A DNA stretch of 17,078 nt from an uncultured Romboutsia sp. (GTDB lineage Bacteria > Bacillota > Clostridia > Peptostreptococcales > Peptostreptococcaceae), in contig CALFLM010000053.1 of NCBI GenBank assembly GCA_937880075.1, positions 1-17,078 on the forward strand. The letters run 5' to 3'. Below, in pieces: positions 1 to 6,975 of the stretch (position 1 is its first letter; each line of letters opens with the position of its first letter). The notes under the pieces were generated by a model. It had not been told where the DNA came from and made no database searches. It worked only from the letters and a program-made list of their open reading frames with translations. The position numbers and the translations under genes were made by a program.

Positions 1-34
1 TATTATTTATTGTATTTTTGAACAATAAATAATA
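1..34. repeat. Perfect 13-bp dyad at the outer end of the left repeat
   Basis: The arms at 1-13 and 22-34 are exact reverse complements around an 8-base centre (ATTTTTGA). All stem pairs except two are A-T. The dyad could be a protein-binding site, part of a terminator for a gene left of the window, or a recombinase site. Nothing here decides between these. The right-hand copy keeps only the inner six pairs (TATTGT/ACAATA). Confidence 0.7.
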
Positions 35-79
35 ATAACTTTACCTAATGAAGTATTTTGATTAAAAAATATACATTAT
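1..79 (+). repeat. Left copy of a ~80-bp inverted repeat flanking the locus
   Basis: This segment reappears in reverse complement at 16990-17069. The outer 27 bases are identical. The rest differs by about six substitutions and a 3-base indel (shorter in this copy, near 45). Homology fades after about position 79. The repeat begins at the first base of the window, so it may extend further left. Both copies lie in the same orientation relative to the gene they precede (merR here, the kinase gene at the other end), so they could be a shared upstream element as well as element ends. Confidence 0.85.
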
Positions 80-129
80 TAAATTATAATTATCTCAAAA
101 GTTTATTTAATTACTTAATATGACGTCTA

Positions 130-157
130 TTGAAAACTTATTTTTCCTTTTTACAAA
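130..157 (+). promoter_or_regulatory. Possible promoter of the MerR regulator gene
   Basis: TTGAAA at 130-135 is followed after 16 bases by TACAAA at 152-157, about 30 bases before the GTG start. The match to the sigma-A consensus is moderate, and AT-rich DNA gives such matches by chance. No dyad like the one in the main operon promoter is seen between these boxes, so autoregulation through that operator is not evident. Confidence 0.3.
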
Positions 158-188
158 CTTTTTTAGTCTTAAATAGGGGGTAAATATT

Positions 189-1019
189 GTGGATAGTAAA
201 CTTTTGTCAATTACTAAATTAGCAAAACTTAGAAATATTACAAGTGAAACACTAAGATATTATGATCGAATAAATCTTGTAAAACCTAACTATGTTGATC
301 CTAATACTAAGTATAGATATTACTCTATTCTTCAATATGAAGAACTAGGAACTATAAGGGAACTAAGACAATTAGGGATGTCTATCGATGAAATTTCAAA
401 TTATTTCGATAATCGAAACTTCAAAAAATCAGTAGAAATCCTTGAAAATTACCAAGAAGCGCTCCATTCAGAAATTGAAAAAAAAATTAAGCTTGAAAAG
501 GTATTAAATAAAAAGTTAGAATTTTTAAAACAACTAAATTCTCTATCACCGGTAAATAAAATTAAAGAAATTTTACTTCCAGATAGATACATGATTACCT
601 TTGATAAGCCAGCTGGGGGAGCTCATGAATTAGCATTTGCAATAACAGAGTTAGAATCTCATTTAAATGAAATTGCTCCTATTGTTGCAAGTGATAGAGT
701 GGGTGCTTATGGTTCAGATTTGATTTTGAAAGAATCTAAAGACTATGTTCCTTTATCTCCATTTATATTACTAGAAAATGATAGTACACAATCCACTTTA
801 AAAAAACTCGTCCCAGGTGGATTGTATCTTTCTATGTATTATGATGGTAATGAGCTTGAAAAATACCATCCATCTTTTGAATTAATAAAAGAGTATATGA
901 AGAAACACAGACTATGTCTTAATGGTAATATTTATCAAATATTTAAAATAGATGTGACTCTTACTAGTTGCTTAAATGAAACACTTATGGAAATTCAAGT
1001 TCCTGTAAAAAAAATATGA
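189..1019 (+). CDS. MerR-family transcriptional regulator with C-terminal effector domain
   Basis: The N-terminus is a MerR winged helix-turn-helix: recognition region at residues 7-25 ending in ETLRYYDRI, then a wing with KYRYYS around residues 41-46 and RELRQLGMSIDEI at 58-69. A charged helix (about 78-118) would be the dimer coiled coil. Residues ~120-276 form a long effector domain with the layout of BmrR/GyrI-like ligand-binding domains, ending in a typical IQVPVKK-type strand. The start is GTG at 189, preceded by AGGGGG at 175-180. It is the only regulator gene in the window and the only gene on the plus strand, and it converges on the eut array. The dyad in the array's promoter has MerR-operator geometry, so this protein is the obvious candidate activator. 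The ligand is unknown. Ethanolamine, choline or a guanidinium compound are inferred possibilities, since effector domains of this class often bind organic cations. Confidence 0.9.
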   Translation: MDSKLLSITKLAKLRNITSETLRYYDRINLVKPNYVDPNTKYRYYSILQYEELGTIRELRQLGMSIDEISNYFDNRNFKKSVEILENYQEALHSEIEKKIKLEKVLNKKLEFLKQLNSLSPVNKIKEILLPDRYMITFDKPAGGAHELAFAITELESHLNEIAPIVASDRVGAYGSDLILKESKDYVPLSPFILLENDSTQSTLKKLVPGGLYLSMYYDGNELEKYHPSFELIKEYMKKHRLCLNGNIYQIFKIDVTLTSCLNETLMEIQVPVKKI

Positions 1020-1028
1020 TTACTTAAA

Positions 1029-1061
1029 AAAGGCTATGATTATAAACTTATCATAGCCTTT
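1029..1061. terminator. Intrinsic terminator between convergent merR-type gene and eutQ
   Basis: A perfect 12-bp stem (1029-1040 with 1050-1061, AAAGGCTATGAT) surrounds a 9-base loop, 10 bases after the regulator stop and 6 bases past the eutQ stop. On the minus strand the stem runs into a six-base T tract, so it should end the long eut transcript well. On the plus strand the T tract is only the TTT of the stem, so it is weaker for the regulator. Confidence 0.85.
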
Positions 1062-1066
1062 CAAAG

Positions 1067-1540
1067 TTACGCTTGAGATGCCCAATCTGCTGGATATGTT
1101 ACATATATAAATCTAGCATAGTTAGGAACTGAAAACTTTATACTACTTCCTTTTGGTATAAGTATTAACTCTCCTTCAGATGCTGTTATTTTTCTTCCTT
1201 CTATTAAGATGTCTAAAGTTCCTTCTATTACGTAGTCTATTTCATCATAATTTAGTGTCCAATCAAAAGTTGTTTCTTTCATTTCCATAATTCCACAGCC
1301 TAATCTTGGACTTTCTTCTAGAGAAAATAAGTCTTTTGTATAAACTACATCATTTGAATTACCTGTGTCTAATCTATTACTTTCATCTACTTTTATTTTT
1401 GGTAACTTTATAGAAGTTATTCCACTTATATCTTTATGTCTATCAAAGTCTACGCTACCTTTAGCTCCATTTAACTTTTCTTCTATTATTTGTCTAACTA
1501 ATACTTCTAAGACCCCTTTATCTAACTTACTTATATCCAT
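1067..1540 (-). CDS. eutQ: EutQ, cupin-type ethanolamine utilisation protein (putative acetate kinase)
   Basis: The 157-residue protein carries an EutQ cupin in its C-terminal half: CGIMEMKETTFDWTLNYDEIDYVIEG followed by EGELILIPKGSSIKFSVP. It is shorter than the ~230-residue enterobacterial EutQ, as expected for Firmicutes forms. In Salmonella, EutQ has been shown to have acetate kinase activity, so here it could use the acetyl phosphate made by PduL to regenerate ATP. The N-terminus (residues 1-25) is amphipathic and resembles shell-targeting peptides of compartment enzymes. The ATG is preceded by AAGGAG, and the gene is the last of the minus-strand array, followed directly by the terminator hairpin. 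Confidence 0.9.
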   Translation of the reverse strand: MDISKLDKGVLEVLVRQIIEEKLNGAKGSVDFDRHKDISGITSIKLPKIKVDESNRLDTGNSNDVVYTKDLFSLEESPRLGCGIMEMKETTFDWTLNYDEIDYVIEGTLDILIEGRKITASEGELILIPKGSSIKFSVPNYARFIYVTYPADWASQA

Positions 1541-1561
1541 CTCTTATTCTCTCCTTAACTC

Positions 1562-2110
1562 TTATATCAAACTTTTTATAATTTGATCATCTACTGATTG
1601 TATTATTGATTTATTTACAATATCATTTTTCCTTAATATACTTATCCCCTCATTTATTCCGTATTCTAAGCTACTTAAATCACCAGATACTATATAGACT
1701 AATTTTCCTCCTATAGCAAATGACAACTGTAATTTAATAAGGGTTACATCACTAGATTTTAATGTTTTATCAAGTGCTTTTAAACCTGAGCATACTTTAT
1801 TTGTTTCTAAAATTCCAATAGATGATATATTTTTTAATTTTTTATATTTGTGCTTTAATCCATTTATTATTTCTTCACTTATAGCATTTATTATAAAACT
1901 ATCCACGATATAGTTAGACCCTTTCGCTAGACCATAATCAATAGCTTCATTAACGTATGAAGTATCTCCTGATATTATTATTAAAAACTTGCCTGGACAA
2001 ATACTTTTTAAATACAATACTTCTACTAAAGACTTTTTCACTATTTCATTGGATATTTCTATACCTTTAGCTATACTTTTAAACTCTATAGCACCTATAC
2101 TTTTACTCAT
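1562..2110 (-). CDS. PduT-like tandem-BMC shell protein with iron-sulfur cysteine
   Basis: Two BMC domains lie in tandem: residues ~1-90, and ~96-182 starting SSIGILETNK. The best family match is PduT (BMC-T trimer), not EutL. The segment KSICPGKFLIIISGD places a cysteine at residue 38, the position that in Salmonella PduT holds a [4Fe-4S] cluster at the trimer pore. The start chosen is ATG at 2110, giving MSKSIGAIE like PduT. An in-frame TTG at 2122 would add four residues but lies further inside eutN. The gene overlaps eutN by 8 bases with no strong ribosome site, so translation is probably coupled. The role would be a shell facet passing electrons or exchanging the cluster, which is inference from PduT. 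Confidence 0.87.
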   Translation of the reverse strand: MSKSIGAIEFKSIAKGIEISNEIVKKSLVEVLYLKSICPGKFLIIISGDTSYVNEAIDYGLAKGSNYIVDSFIINAISEEIINGLKHKYKKLKNISSIGILETNKVCSGLKALDKTLKSSDVTLIKLQLSFAIGGKLVYIVSGDLSSLEYGINEGISILRKNDIVNKSIIQSVDDQIIKSLI

Positions 2111-2375
2111 CTTCAAATTCAAGAGAGTCGACTATTCCAACTATAGTCGCATCTATTGGGACAGCTTTTCTTTCTATTGAAGCTCTAGCAGCTGATCCTC
2201 TAGTTATAAGAACTAAATCGCCATCTCCTGCTCCTGCATTATCTGCTGCTACTAAAAAACCTTCTTTATATGTATCTTTAGCTTTTAAAAGTTTTACAAC
2301 TAGAAACTTTTGTCCACTTAGCTTTTCATCTTTTCTTGTTGCCCATACGTTCCCGACTACTTTTCCTATCTCCAT
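2103..2375 (-). CDS. eutN: EutN, BMC vertex pentamer protein (CcmL/EutN family)
   Basis: The 90-residue protein has the EutN/CcmL signature: MEIGKVVGNVWATRKDEKLSGQKFLVV at the start, then the AADNAGAGDGDLVLITRGSAAR motif and the closing IDATIVGIVDSLE. Members form pentamers that cap the vertices of the icosahedral shell. Length is normal for the family. GGAGG lies 7 bases before the ATG. It sits between the TIGR02536-like gene and the PduT-like gene and overlaps the latter by 8 bases. Confidence 0.95.
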   Translation of the reverse strand: MEIGKVVGNVWATRKDEKLSGQKFLVVKLLKAKDTYKEGFLVAADNAGAGDGDLVLITRGSAARASIERKAVPIDATIVGIVDSLEFEDE

Positions 2376-2387
2376 AAATTGCCTCCA

Positions 2388-3059
2388 TTATATTCTTTTT
2401 ACTGTTATATTATGTATTCTGATAAAATCCATAGCTAATGGAGTTATTATACTCTTTGGACTTACGATAATATTTTTAGTTCCATTTATCATAGGCTTTC
2501 TTAAATCAGATTCAGATACAAGCTTTTTATGAGTTAAATCTATACTAAATTTATCATCTATTTTCATTTCTTCTTCACTCAAAATTTCTTTATTAAACTT
2601 TTCTTCACTAAATGTTATCTCACTTAGATTCTTTATAATTTTTACTCCATATTTGCAAATATCATCTTCATAAGATATATATTTATTGTATAGTGTTTTA
2701 GGTGCAGTATCTTTATATCGTTTATATTCTATTCCTTCGTCTAACACATACACTTTTTTACCTTTCATAAGCATCTTTAATATAAATCTTTCTTCATTTG
2801 AAGTACTATTTCCTAATGCTAAATTACACATCCCTCTCATACAAAGCTTTGATACTATTACTACATCACAGTCATTGGTAGTATTATCAAATACTTCTAT
2901 ATTAAATTTATCACTCAATAAATCAAATTTATTTTTATTGCTTTCATATAATATAACTGCTTTTTTTCTATTTTCATTTTCTATACATCCAATATTTATA
3001 GCATTTATTTTTTTATAAACTTCTTCTACTATAATCTCTATAAGGTTGTTATAATCCAT
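2388..3059 (-). CDS. TIGR02536-like ethanolamine utilisation protein of unknown function
   Basis: This 223-residue protein resembles the conserved but uncharacterised protein found in Firmicutes eut operons (TIGR02536 type). This is recognition by eye. Residues 1-18 (MDYNNLIEIIVEEVYKKI) form a short amphipathic helix like the encapsulation peptides of PduL and EutC, so the protein may sit inside the compartment. The middle has alternating strands and helices (KKAVILYES; CDVVIVSKLCMRGMCNLALG; KGKKVYVLDEGIEY) suggestive of a Rossmann or flavodoxin-like fold with two nearby cysteines. Residues 205-223, beginning ITPLAMDFI, match the segment at residues 31-47 of the EutT encoded two genes upstream. 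AGGGAGG precedes the ATG. No enzymatic function is assigned. Confidence 0.75.
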   Translation of the reverse strand: MDYNNLIEIIVEEVYKKINAINIGCIENENRKKAVILYESNKNKFDLLSDKFNIEVFDNTTNDCDVVIVSKLCMRGMCNLALGNSTSNEERFILKMLMKGKKVYVLDEGIEYKRYKDTAPKTLYNKYISYEDDICKYGVKIIKNLSEITFSEEKFNKEILSEEEMKIDDKFSIDLTHKKLVSESDLRKPMINGTKNIIVSPKSIITPLAMDFIRIHNITVKRI

Positions 3060-3083
3060 AATTATTCCTCCCTAGAGATATAA

Positions 3084-3710
3084 TTATCTCTTTATTATCT
3101 TTGCCATAGTTCCTTTTGAATGTGCACATGCGTTTGCTTCATCGTAATCTATGTGCATGTAAGTTCTAAAATTATCATTAACTCTGATAACTACATCATC
3201 AAATATTAAAGGCCTTTTTCCAAATACTTTAACTTCAACTACATCATTGTCTGATACATCAAACTTTTTTGCATCTTCTCCCGACATATGTATATGCCTT
3301 TTTGCCACCATAAGACCTTTTTGAAGTTCAATTTCTCCTTTTTCTGTGGATATTTTAACACCTAAAGTATTTTCTAAATCTCCACTTTGCTTTATTGGTG
3401 GCTTTAATCCTAATGTAGAACCATCTGTCAAAGATACTTCTACTTGTGTTTCTTTTCTACAAGGTCCAAGTACTACAACATTTTTTATGCTTCCTTTAGG
3501 TCCAGTTATTGTAACTCTTTCCTTACAAGCATATTGACCTGGTTGAGATAAATCTCTTAGTTTTGTTAATGTATATCCTTTACCAAATAATTTATCTACA
3601 TCTTCTTCGCTTAGATGTACATGTCTTCCTGATGCTTCAACTTCTATAAATGCTTCTTTTTTCACTCTACTTACTACTTCTTGTACTATTTCGCTTAATA
3701 GGTTTTCCAT
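3084..3710 (-). CDS. pduL: PduL-type phosphate acetyl/propanoyltransferase
   Basis: PduL converts acetyl-CoA and phosphate to acetyl phosphate and CoA, recycling CoA inside the compartment for EutE. Two repeated beta-barrel halves carry the zinc-binding histidine motifs: VEASGRHVHLSEEDVDKLFG near residue 24-43 and VAKRHIHMSGEDAKKFDV near 135-152, with a conserved MHIDYDEANA near the end. Residues 1-20 (MENLLSEIVQEVVSRVKKEA) are an amphipathic encapsulation-type peptide. Length (208) is normal. It occupies the role of EutD, which is absent. GGAGGG precedes the ATG, 13 bases after the eutT stop. Confidence 0.94.
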   Translation of the reverse strand: MENLLSEIVQEVVSRVKKEAFIEVEASGRHVHLSEEDVDKLFGKGYTLTKLRDLSQPGQYACKERVTITGPKGSIKNVVVLGPCRKETQVEVSLTDGSTLGLKPPIKQSGDLENTLGVKISTEKGEIELQKGLMVAKRHIHMSGEDAKKFDVSDNDVVEVKVFGKRPLIFDDVVIRVNDNFRTYMHIDYDEANACAHSKGTMAKIIKR

Positions 3711-3723
3711 ACATGCCCTCCAA

Positions 3724-4494
3724 CTACTTGTATTGTCCAGTTCTTATTTTATAAATCATAATCCAGAATGCTGATGACAATCTATTAAGAGCTTTTATTA
3801 AGTCTTCTCTCTCAACTTGTCCATATTCACCTTTAAATGCTTCATATGCACAAAGTTCAACTTCTCGAGTTGCACTTCTTATGCTATTTATAAGTACTAC
3901 TTCCTCACCCATTTCATAAGTCGGAAACTCATGACCTATACCAAAATACTTTTTCGGATGATGAGATTGTTCTCTTAAATCTTTTTCAGATAAACCTAAA
4001 AGCTTAAAGCTATCCAGTTTTTCTTCTAATACTTCACATCTCATTATTTTTCTTACAAACTCTAATACTTCTTGCAAATCATTCACTAATTTACACATGT
4101 TTTTCTTATTACATAAAACCTGAACCTCTAGTATTTTTGATTCTAATGAGTCTACTTTTCCTCTTAAAATTATTCTTTTATGATCTTTAAATACCAATAA
4201 ATTCCCACTTAAATGAGTCATATGTTCTGGCTTTTCATTTAACTTCGCTCCAAATACAGTCGTATATTTATATGATTCCTCTTTTATAATCCCTTTTATA
4301 ACTTCATTATTCTCATTATTTATATTTGAAATATTTGAGATATCATCAACGTATTTTAGTTCAATATTTTTTTCAGCTAGATAAGACTTTGCTAAAGGAG
4401 TTACAATTTGACCTTTTTCAATGTAATATTCAGTTATATTGTCTTTATTATTACGTATTTCTTTTCTTACTTGGCTTTCTGTTAAAACACCCAT
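3724..4494 (-). CDS. eutT: EutT-like ATP:cob(I)alamin adenosyltransferase
   Basis: EutT makes adenosylcobalamin for the EutBC lyase. The 256-residue protein aligns with EutT along its length: the VTPLAKSYLAEKNIELKYV segment at 31-49, MTHLSGN at 92-98, LSEKDLREQSHHPKKYF in the middle of the adenosyltransferase domain, and NRLSSAFWIMIY near the end. Unlike Salmonella EutT it has no cysteines in its first ~98 residues, so the CCxxC part of the metal-binding motif just before THLS is missing (YTTVF at 77-81 sits there). The ATG is preceded by AGGAGA. An intercistronic hairpin separates it from eutM upstream. Confidence 0.9.
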   Translation of the reverse strand: MGVLTESQVRKEIRNNKDNITEYYIEKGQIVTPLAKSYLAEKNIELKYVDDISNISNINNENNEVIKGIIKEESYKYTTVFGAKLNEKPEHMTHLSGNLLVFKDHKRIILRGKVDSLESKILEVQVLCNKKNMCKLVNDLQEVLEFVRKIMRCEVLEEKLDSFKLLGLSEKDLREQSHHPKKYFGIGHEFPTYEMGEEVVLINSIRSATREVELCAYEAFKGEYGQVEREDLIKALNRLSSAFWIMIYKIRTGQYK

Positions 4495-4520
4495 TTTATC
4501 AAATCTCCTACTAGATGTAT

Positions 4521-4558
4521 AAAAGGGGAGTCATCAAAGTATCTTGACATCCCCTTTT
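4521..4558 (-). terminator. Hairpin after eutM, probable partial terminator or RNA-stabilising element
   Basis: AAAAGGGGA at 4521-4529 pairs with 4550-4558, and GTCA at 4530-4533 pairs with 4545-4548 across a one-base bulge, giving 13 pairs around an 11-base loop. On the minus strand the stem ends in four Ts. It lies between the stop of the abundant shell protein gene eutM and the eutT ribosome site, so it could reduce downstream expression or protect the eutM message. Confidence 0.65.
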
Positions 4559-4593
4559 TATCAAATTTAAATTTTATCTATTATATAAATCTA

Positions 4594-4881
4594 TTATTCA
4601 GCAGTTACTTTTGGTAATATAGCATCTACCTCAAAGTGTGGTCTTGGTATAACATGAACAGATATTAACTCTCCAACTCTCTCAGCAGCAGAAGCCCCTG
4701 CATCTGTAGCAGCTTTAACAGCTCCAACATCACCTCTTACCATTACTGTAACTAATCCTCCACCTACTTGCTCTTTTCCAACTAATTGAACATTAGCAGC
4801 CTTAACCATTGCATCTGCTGCTTCTATTGCTCCTACTAATCCTTTAGTTTCTATCATTCCTAATGCGTTTGCACTTGCCAT
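4594..4881 (-). CDS. eutM: EutM-type BMC-H major shell hexamer protein
   Basis: The 95-residue single BMC domain reads MASANALGMIETKGLVGAIEA through VQLVGKEQVGGGLVTVMVRGDVGAVKAATDAG to HVIPRPHFEVD. This is the canonical BMC-H fold forming hexameric facets, with the GGG pore loop. The start is ATG at 4881, not the in-frame TTG at 4896, because GGAGGT lies just upstream of the ATG and overlaps that TTG. An AT-rich 58-base gap separates it from eutE, and a stable hairpin follows. Both fit a gene expressed at a different level from its neighbours. Its sequence is more canonical than the second BMC-H encoded at 6412-6969. Confidence 0.95.
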   Translation of the reverse strand: MASANALGMIETKGLVGAIEAADAMVKAANVQLVGKEQVGGGLVTVMVRGDVGAVKAATDAGASAAERVGELISVHVIPRPHFEVDAILPKVTAE

Positions 4882-4939
4882 AATAATTACCTCCAAAATT
4901 TTATATTAATATTTTTTTAAACTATTTTATTTTTTTAAC

Positions 4940-6409
4940 TTAACAAAGTTCTAAAGCTATCTTTTTTACTAATAAATTTATTAATTCTTCTTTATCCATA
5001 GAGTCAAATATTGATTTTTCTACTTGAGAGCTTGTACCTCTAAGTTCTTCTATTTCTTTAACTCCATAAGCTATTTTCTTTATATTTAGTAAATCTAATG
5101 GTCCTATATTATTTGAATTTGAACTTCCACCTATGGCTCCACAACCTAATGTTAATGCCGGTGGTAAATTTGTTGATCCACCTATTCCTCCAAGGGCAGA
5201 TGGTGTATTTACTATTATTCTTGATACTGGCATATTAAGTGCACATCTCTTTACAAGTTCCTCATCATTAGCATGCATTGAGAATGTATGACCAGCACCT
5301 TCATTTAAAAGTATTTCTCTAGACTTTTTAATCACATCTTCAATGCTTTCCTCTACATAAAATGCAAGTATTGGAGTAAGCTTCTCTCTAGAGTAAGCTA
5401 CATCATGTCCTACTCTAGATTCTCTTGCTATAAGCACTCTAGCACTACTTGGTACATTGCTTAAATTTGCTAATTTAGCAATTGTTTCCACACTTTTCCC
5501 AACTATTTGAGGATTCATAGTTCCATTTGGTCTTAATATAAATTTAGATAACTTTTCACTTTCCTCTGCATTTAAGAAATAAGCTCCTTGATTTTTTAAT
5601 TCATTAACAACTATATCTTCCATAGATTTTTCCACTATTATAGATTGTTCAGATGCACATATTACACCGTTATCAAAAGTTTTAGAATCCAGTATTCTTT
5701 TAACTGCTAGCTTAACATCTGCACTCTTATCTATAAATGCGGGTCCATTTCCAGGCCCTACACCTATAGCAGGTGTTCCTGATGAATAAGCAGCTTTAAC
5801 CATCGCTTCTCCACCAGTCGCTAAAATAAGTTTAGTATCCTTATGCTTCATTAGTTCATTAGTACCTTGTATACTAGGATTAGTTATACCTAATATAGTA
5901 TTATCTGGACATCCTGCTTTTGTAGCTGCATCACTTATTATTTTTATCGTCTCAAGTATGCATTTTTTTGCATTTGGATGTGGTGAAAAAACTATTGAAT
6001 TTCCTGATTTTATAGAAATAATCGCCTTATAGATTACTGTTGATGTTGGATTAGTTGAAGGTATAAGTCCTGCTACTACTCCTACTGGTGTAGCTATATC
6101 AACTGTTTTTTCTTCTTTATTTTCGCTTATTATTCCAACAGTTTTTATATCTTTTATAGCCTCATATAACATCTTAGATGCAAATGTATTTTTAACTATT
6201 TTATCTTCATATTTTCCAAATCCAGTTTCTTCGTTGGCCATTTTAGCTAATTTAGCAGCATTTTCATACGCTGCATCTGCTATAGACTTAACTATTTTAT
6301 CTATTTGCTCTTGGCTAATGCTAGAAAGTTTAACTTGAGCTTCTTTAGCCTTTTTTACAAGGTTTCTAACTTCTTGTATAGACAGTAAATCTTTATCTAA
6401 AAGTTCCAT
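4940..6409 (-). CDS. eutE: EutE, CoA-acylating acetaldehyde dehydrogenase
   Basis: EutE oxidises acetaldehyde with NAD+ and CoA to acetyl-CoA. The 489-residue protein has the aldehyde dehydrogenase fold: TPVGVVAGLIPSTNPTST near residues 107-124, the GVGPGNGPAFID segment around 216-227, the catalytic cysteine at 251 in NGVICASEQSII, and EGAGHTFSMHA near the C-terminus. The N-terminal ~30 residues form a charged helix of the kind that targets EutE/PduP to the shell. AGGGG lies 10 bases before the ATG, and the stop of the EutK-like gene is only 2 bases upstream. It shares NAD(H) with EutG. Confidence 0.95.
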   Translation of the reverse strand: MELLDKDLLSIQEVRNLVKKAKEAQVKLSSISQEQIDKIVKSIADAAYENAAKLAKMANEETGFGKYEDKIVKNTFASKMLYEAIKDIKTVGIISENKEEKTVDIATPVGVVAGLIPSTNPTSTVIYKAIISIKSGNSIVFSPHPNAKKCILETIKIISDAATKAGCPDNTILGITNPSIQGTNELMKHKDTKLILATGGEAMVKAAYSSGTPAIGVGPGNGPAFIDKSADVKLAVKRILDSKTFDNGVICASEQSIIVEKSMEDIVVNELKNQGAYFLNAEESEKLSKFILRPNGTMNPQIVGKSVETIAKLANLSNVPSSARVLIARESRVGHDVAYSREKLTPILAFYVEESIEDVIKKSREILLNEGAGHTFSMHANDEELVKRCALNMPVSRIIVNTPSALGGIGGSTNLPPALTLGCGAIGGSSNSNNIGPLDLLNIKKIAYGVKEIEELRGTSSQVEKSIFDSMDKEELINLLVKKIALELC

Positions 6410-6411
6410 CT

Positions 6412-6969
6412 CTATTTATCCCCTTTAATTAATCTATCAACTAAATCTACTAGGTCTTCTTTTCTCAATGAGTTTATGTTTTTACTAGTCAAAGAAGGAT
6501 CTAATTTTTTAGCCAAAGTTTTTAATTCTTTTACATTCATACTTAATAAATCTCTATTATCCGTATTATTAACTTCATCACTTGCTTCTACTTTTTCATT
6601 TGTTTCTTCTATGTTTAAATTTTCTTCTTTTACTTCCTGTACTTCTTCTATAACTAAGCTTTCATCAACTTTAATATATTTTTGAGTAGTTTTTTGATCT
6701 TCTTTTTTTAATAAACCATCAGCTACTTCTTTATGAACTCTTGGTATTACATGCGTTGATCTTAGTGTTCCAACTTTATTTGCAGCTACTTCTCCTGCTT
6801 CTATAGCCGATTTAACTGCTCCTACATCTCCAACTATTGATAACGTAACTATTCCTGCACCAACTTTGTCAATGCTAAGTATATTTACATTAGCAGATTT
6901 TACACATGCATCACACGCTTCTATTGCAGCAACATATCCTACTACTTCTATTAAACCTATTGCATTCAT
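6412..6969 (-). CDS. EutK-like BMC shell protein with Rho_N/SAP-like C-terminal domain
   Basis: Residues 1-88 are a BMC-H domain (MNAIGLIEVVGYVAAIEACDAC ... GDVGAVKSAIEAGEVAANKVG ... HVIPRVHKEV). A low-complexity acidic linker (~100-138, rich in E, N, V) follows. Residues ~139-183 (LLSMNVKELKTLAKKLD ... LRKEDLVDLVDRLI) look like a Rho_N or SAP helix-extension-helix module, a fold associated with nucleic-acid binding. Enterobacterial EutK has a BMC domain plus a different helix-turn-helix tail, so this is a functional analogue by architecture. The ATG follows the EutL stop by 6 bases with only a weak ribosome site, so translation is probably coupled. The annotation could equally be EutM-like with an extension. 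Confidence 0.85.
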   Translation of the reverse strand: MNAIGLIEVVGYVAAIEACDACVKSANVNILSIDKVGAGIVTLSIVGDVGAVKSAIEAGEVAANKVGTLRSTHVIPRVHKEVADGLLKKEDQKTTQKYIKVDESLVIEEVQEVKEENLNIEETNEKVEASDEVNNTDNRDLLSMNVKELKTLAKKLDPSLTSKNINSLRKEDLVDLVDRLIKGDK

Positions 6970-6975
6970 TTATCT

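Noticed and set aside
1..34. Possible Rex-type operator in the TTGT...ACAA dyad
   Set aside because: Rex sites have the two TTGT/ACAA halves 10 bases apart with an internal AA/TT pattern. Here the spacing is 8 and the internal bases do not fit.
128..160. CTATTGAAAACT shared between the regulator leader and the kinase leader (near 16868-16880)
   Set aside because: The match is only 12 bases in AT-rich DNA, is in opposite orientation relative to the two genes, and does not extend.
4882..4896. Upstream TTG start for eutM adding five residues
   Set aside because: That TTG overlaps the ribosome binding site of the ATG at 4881, and the family N-terminus fits the ATG.
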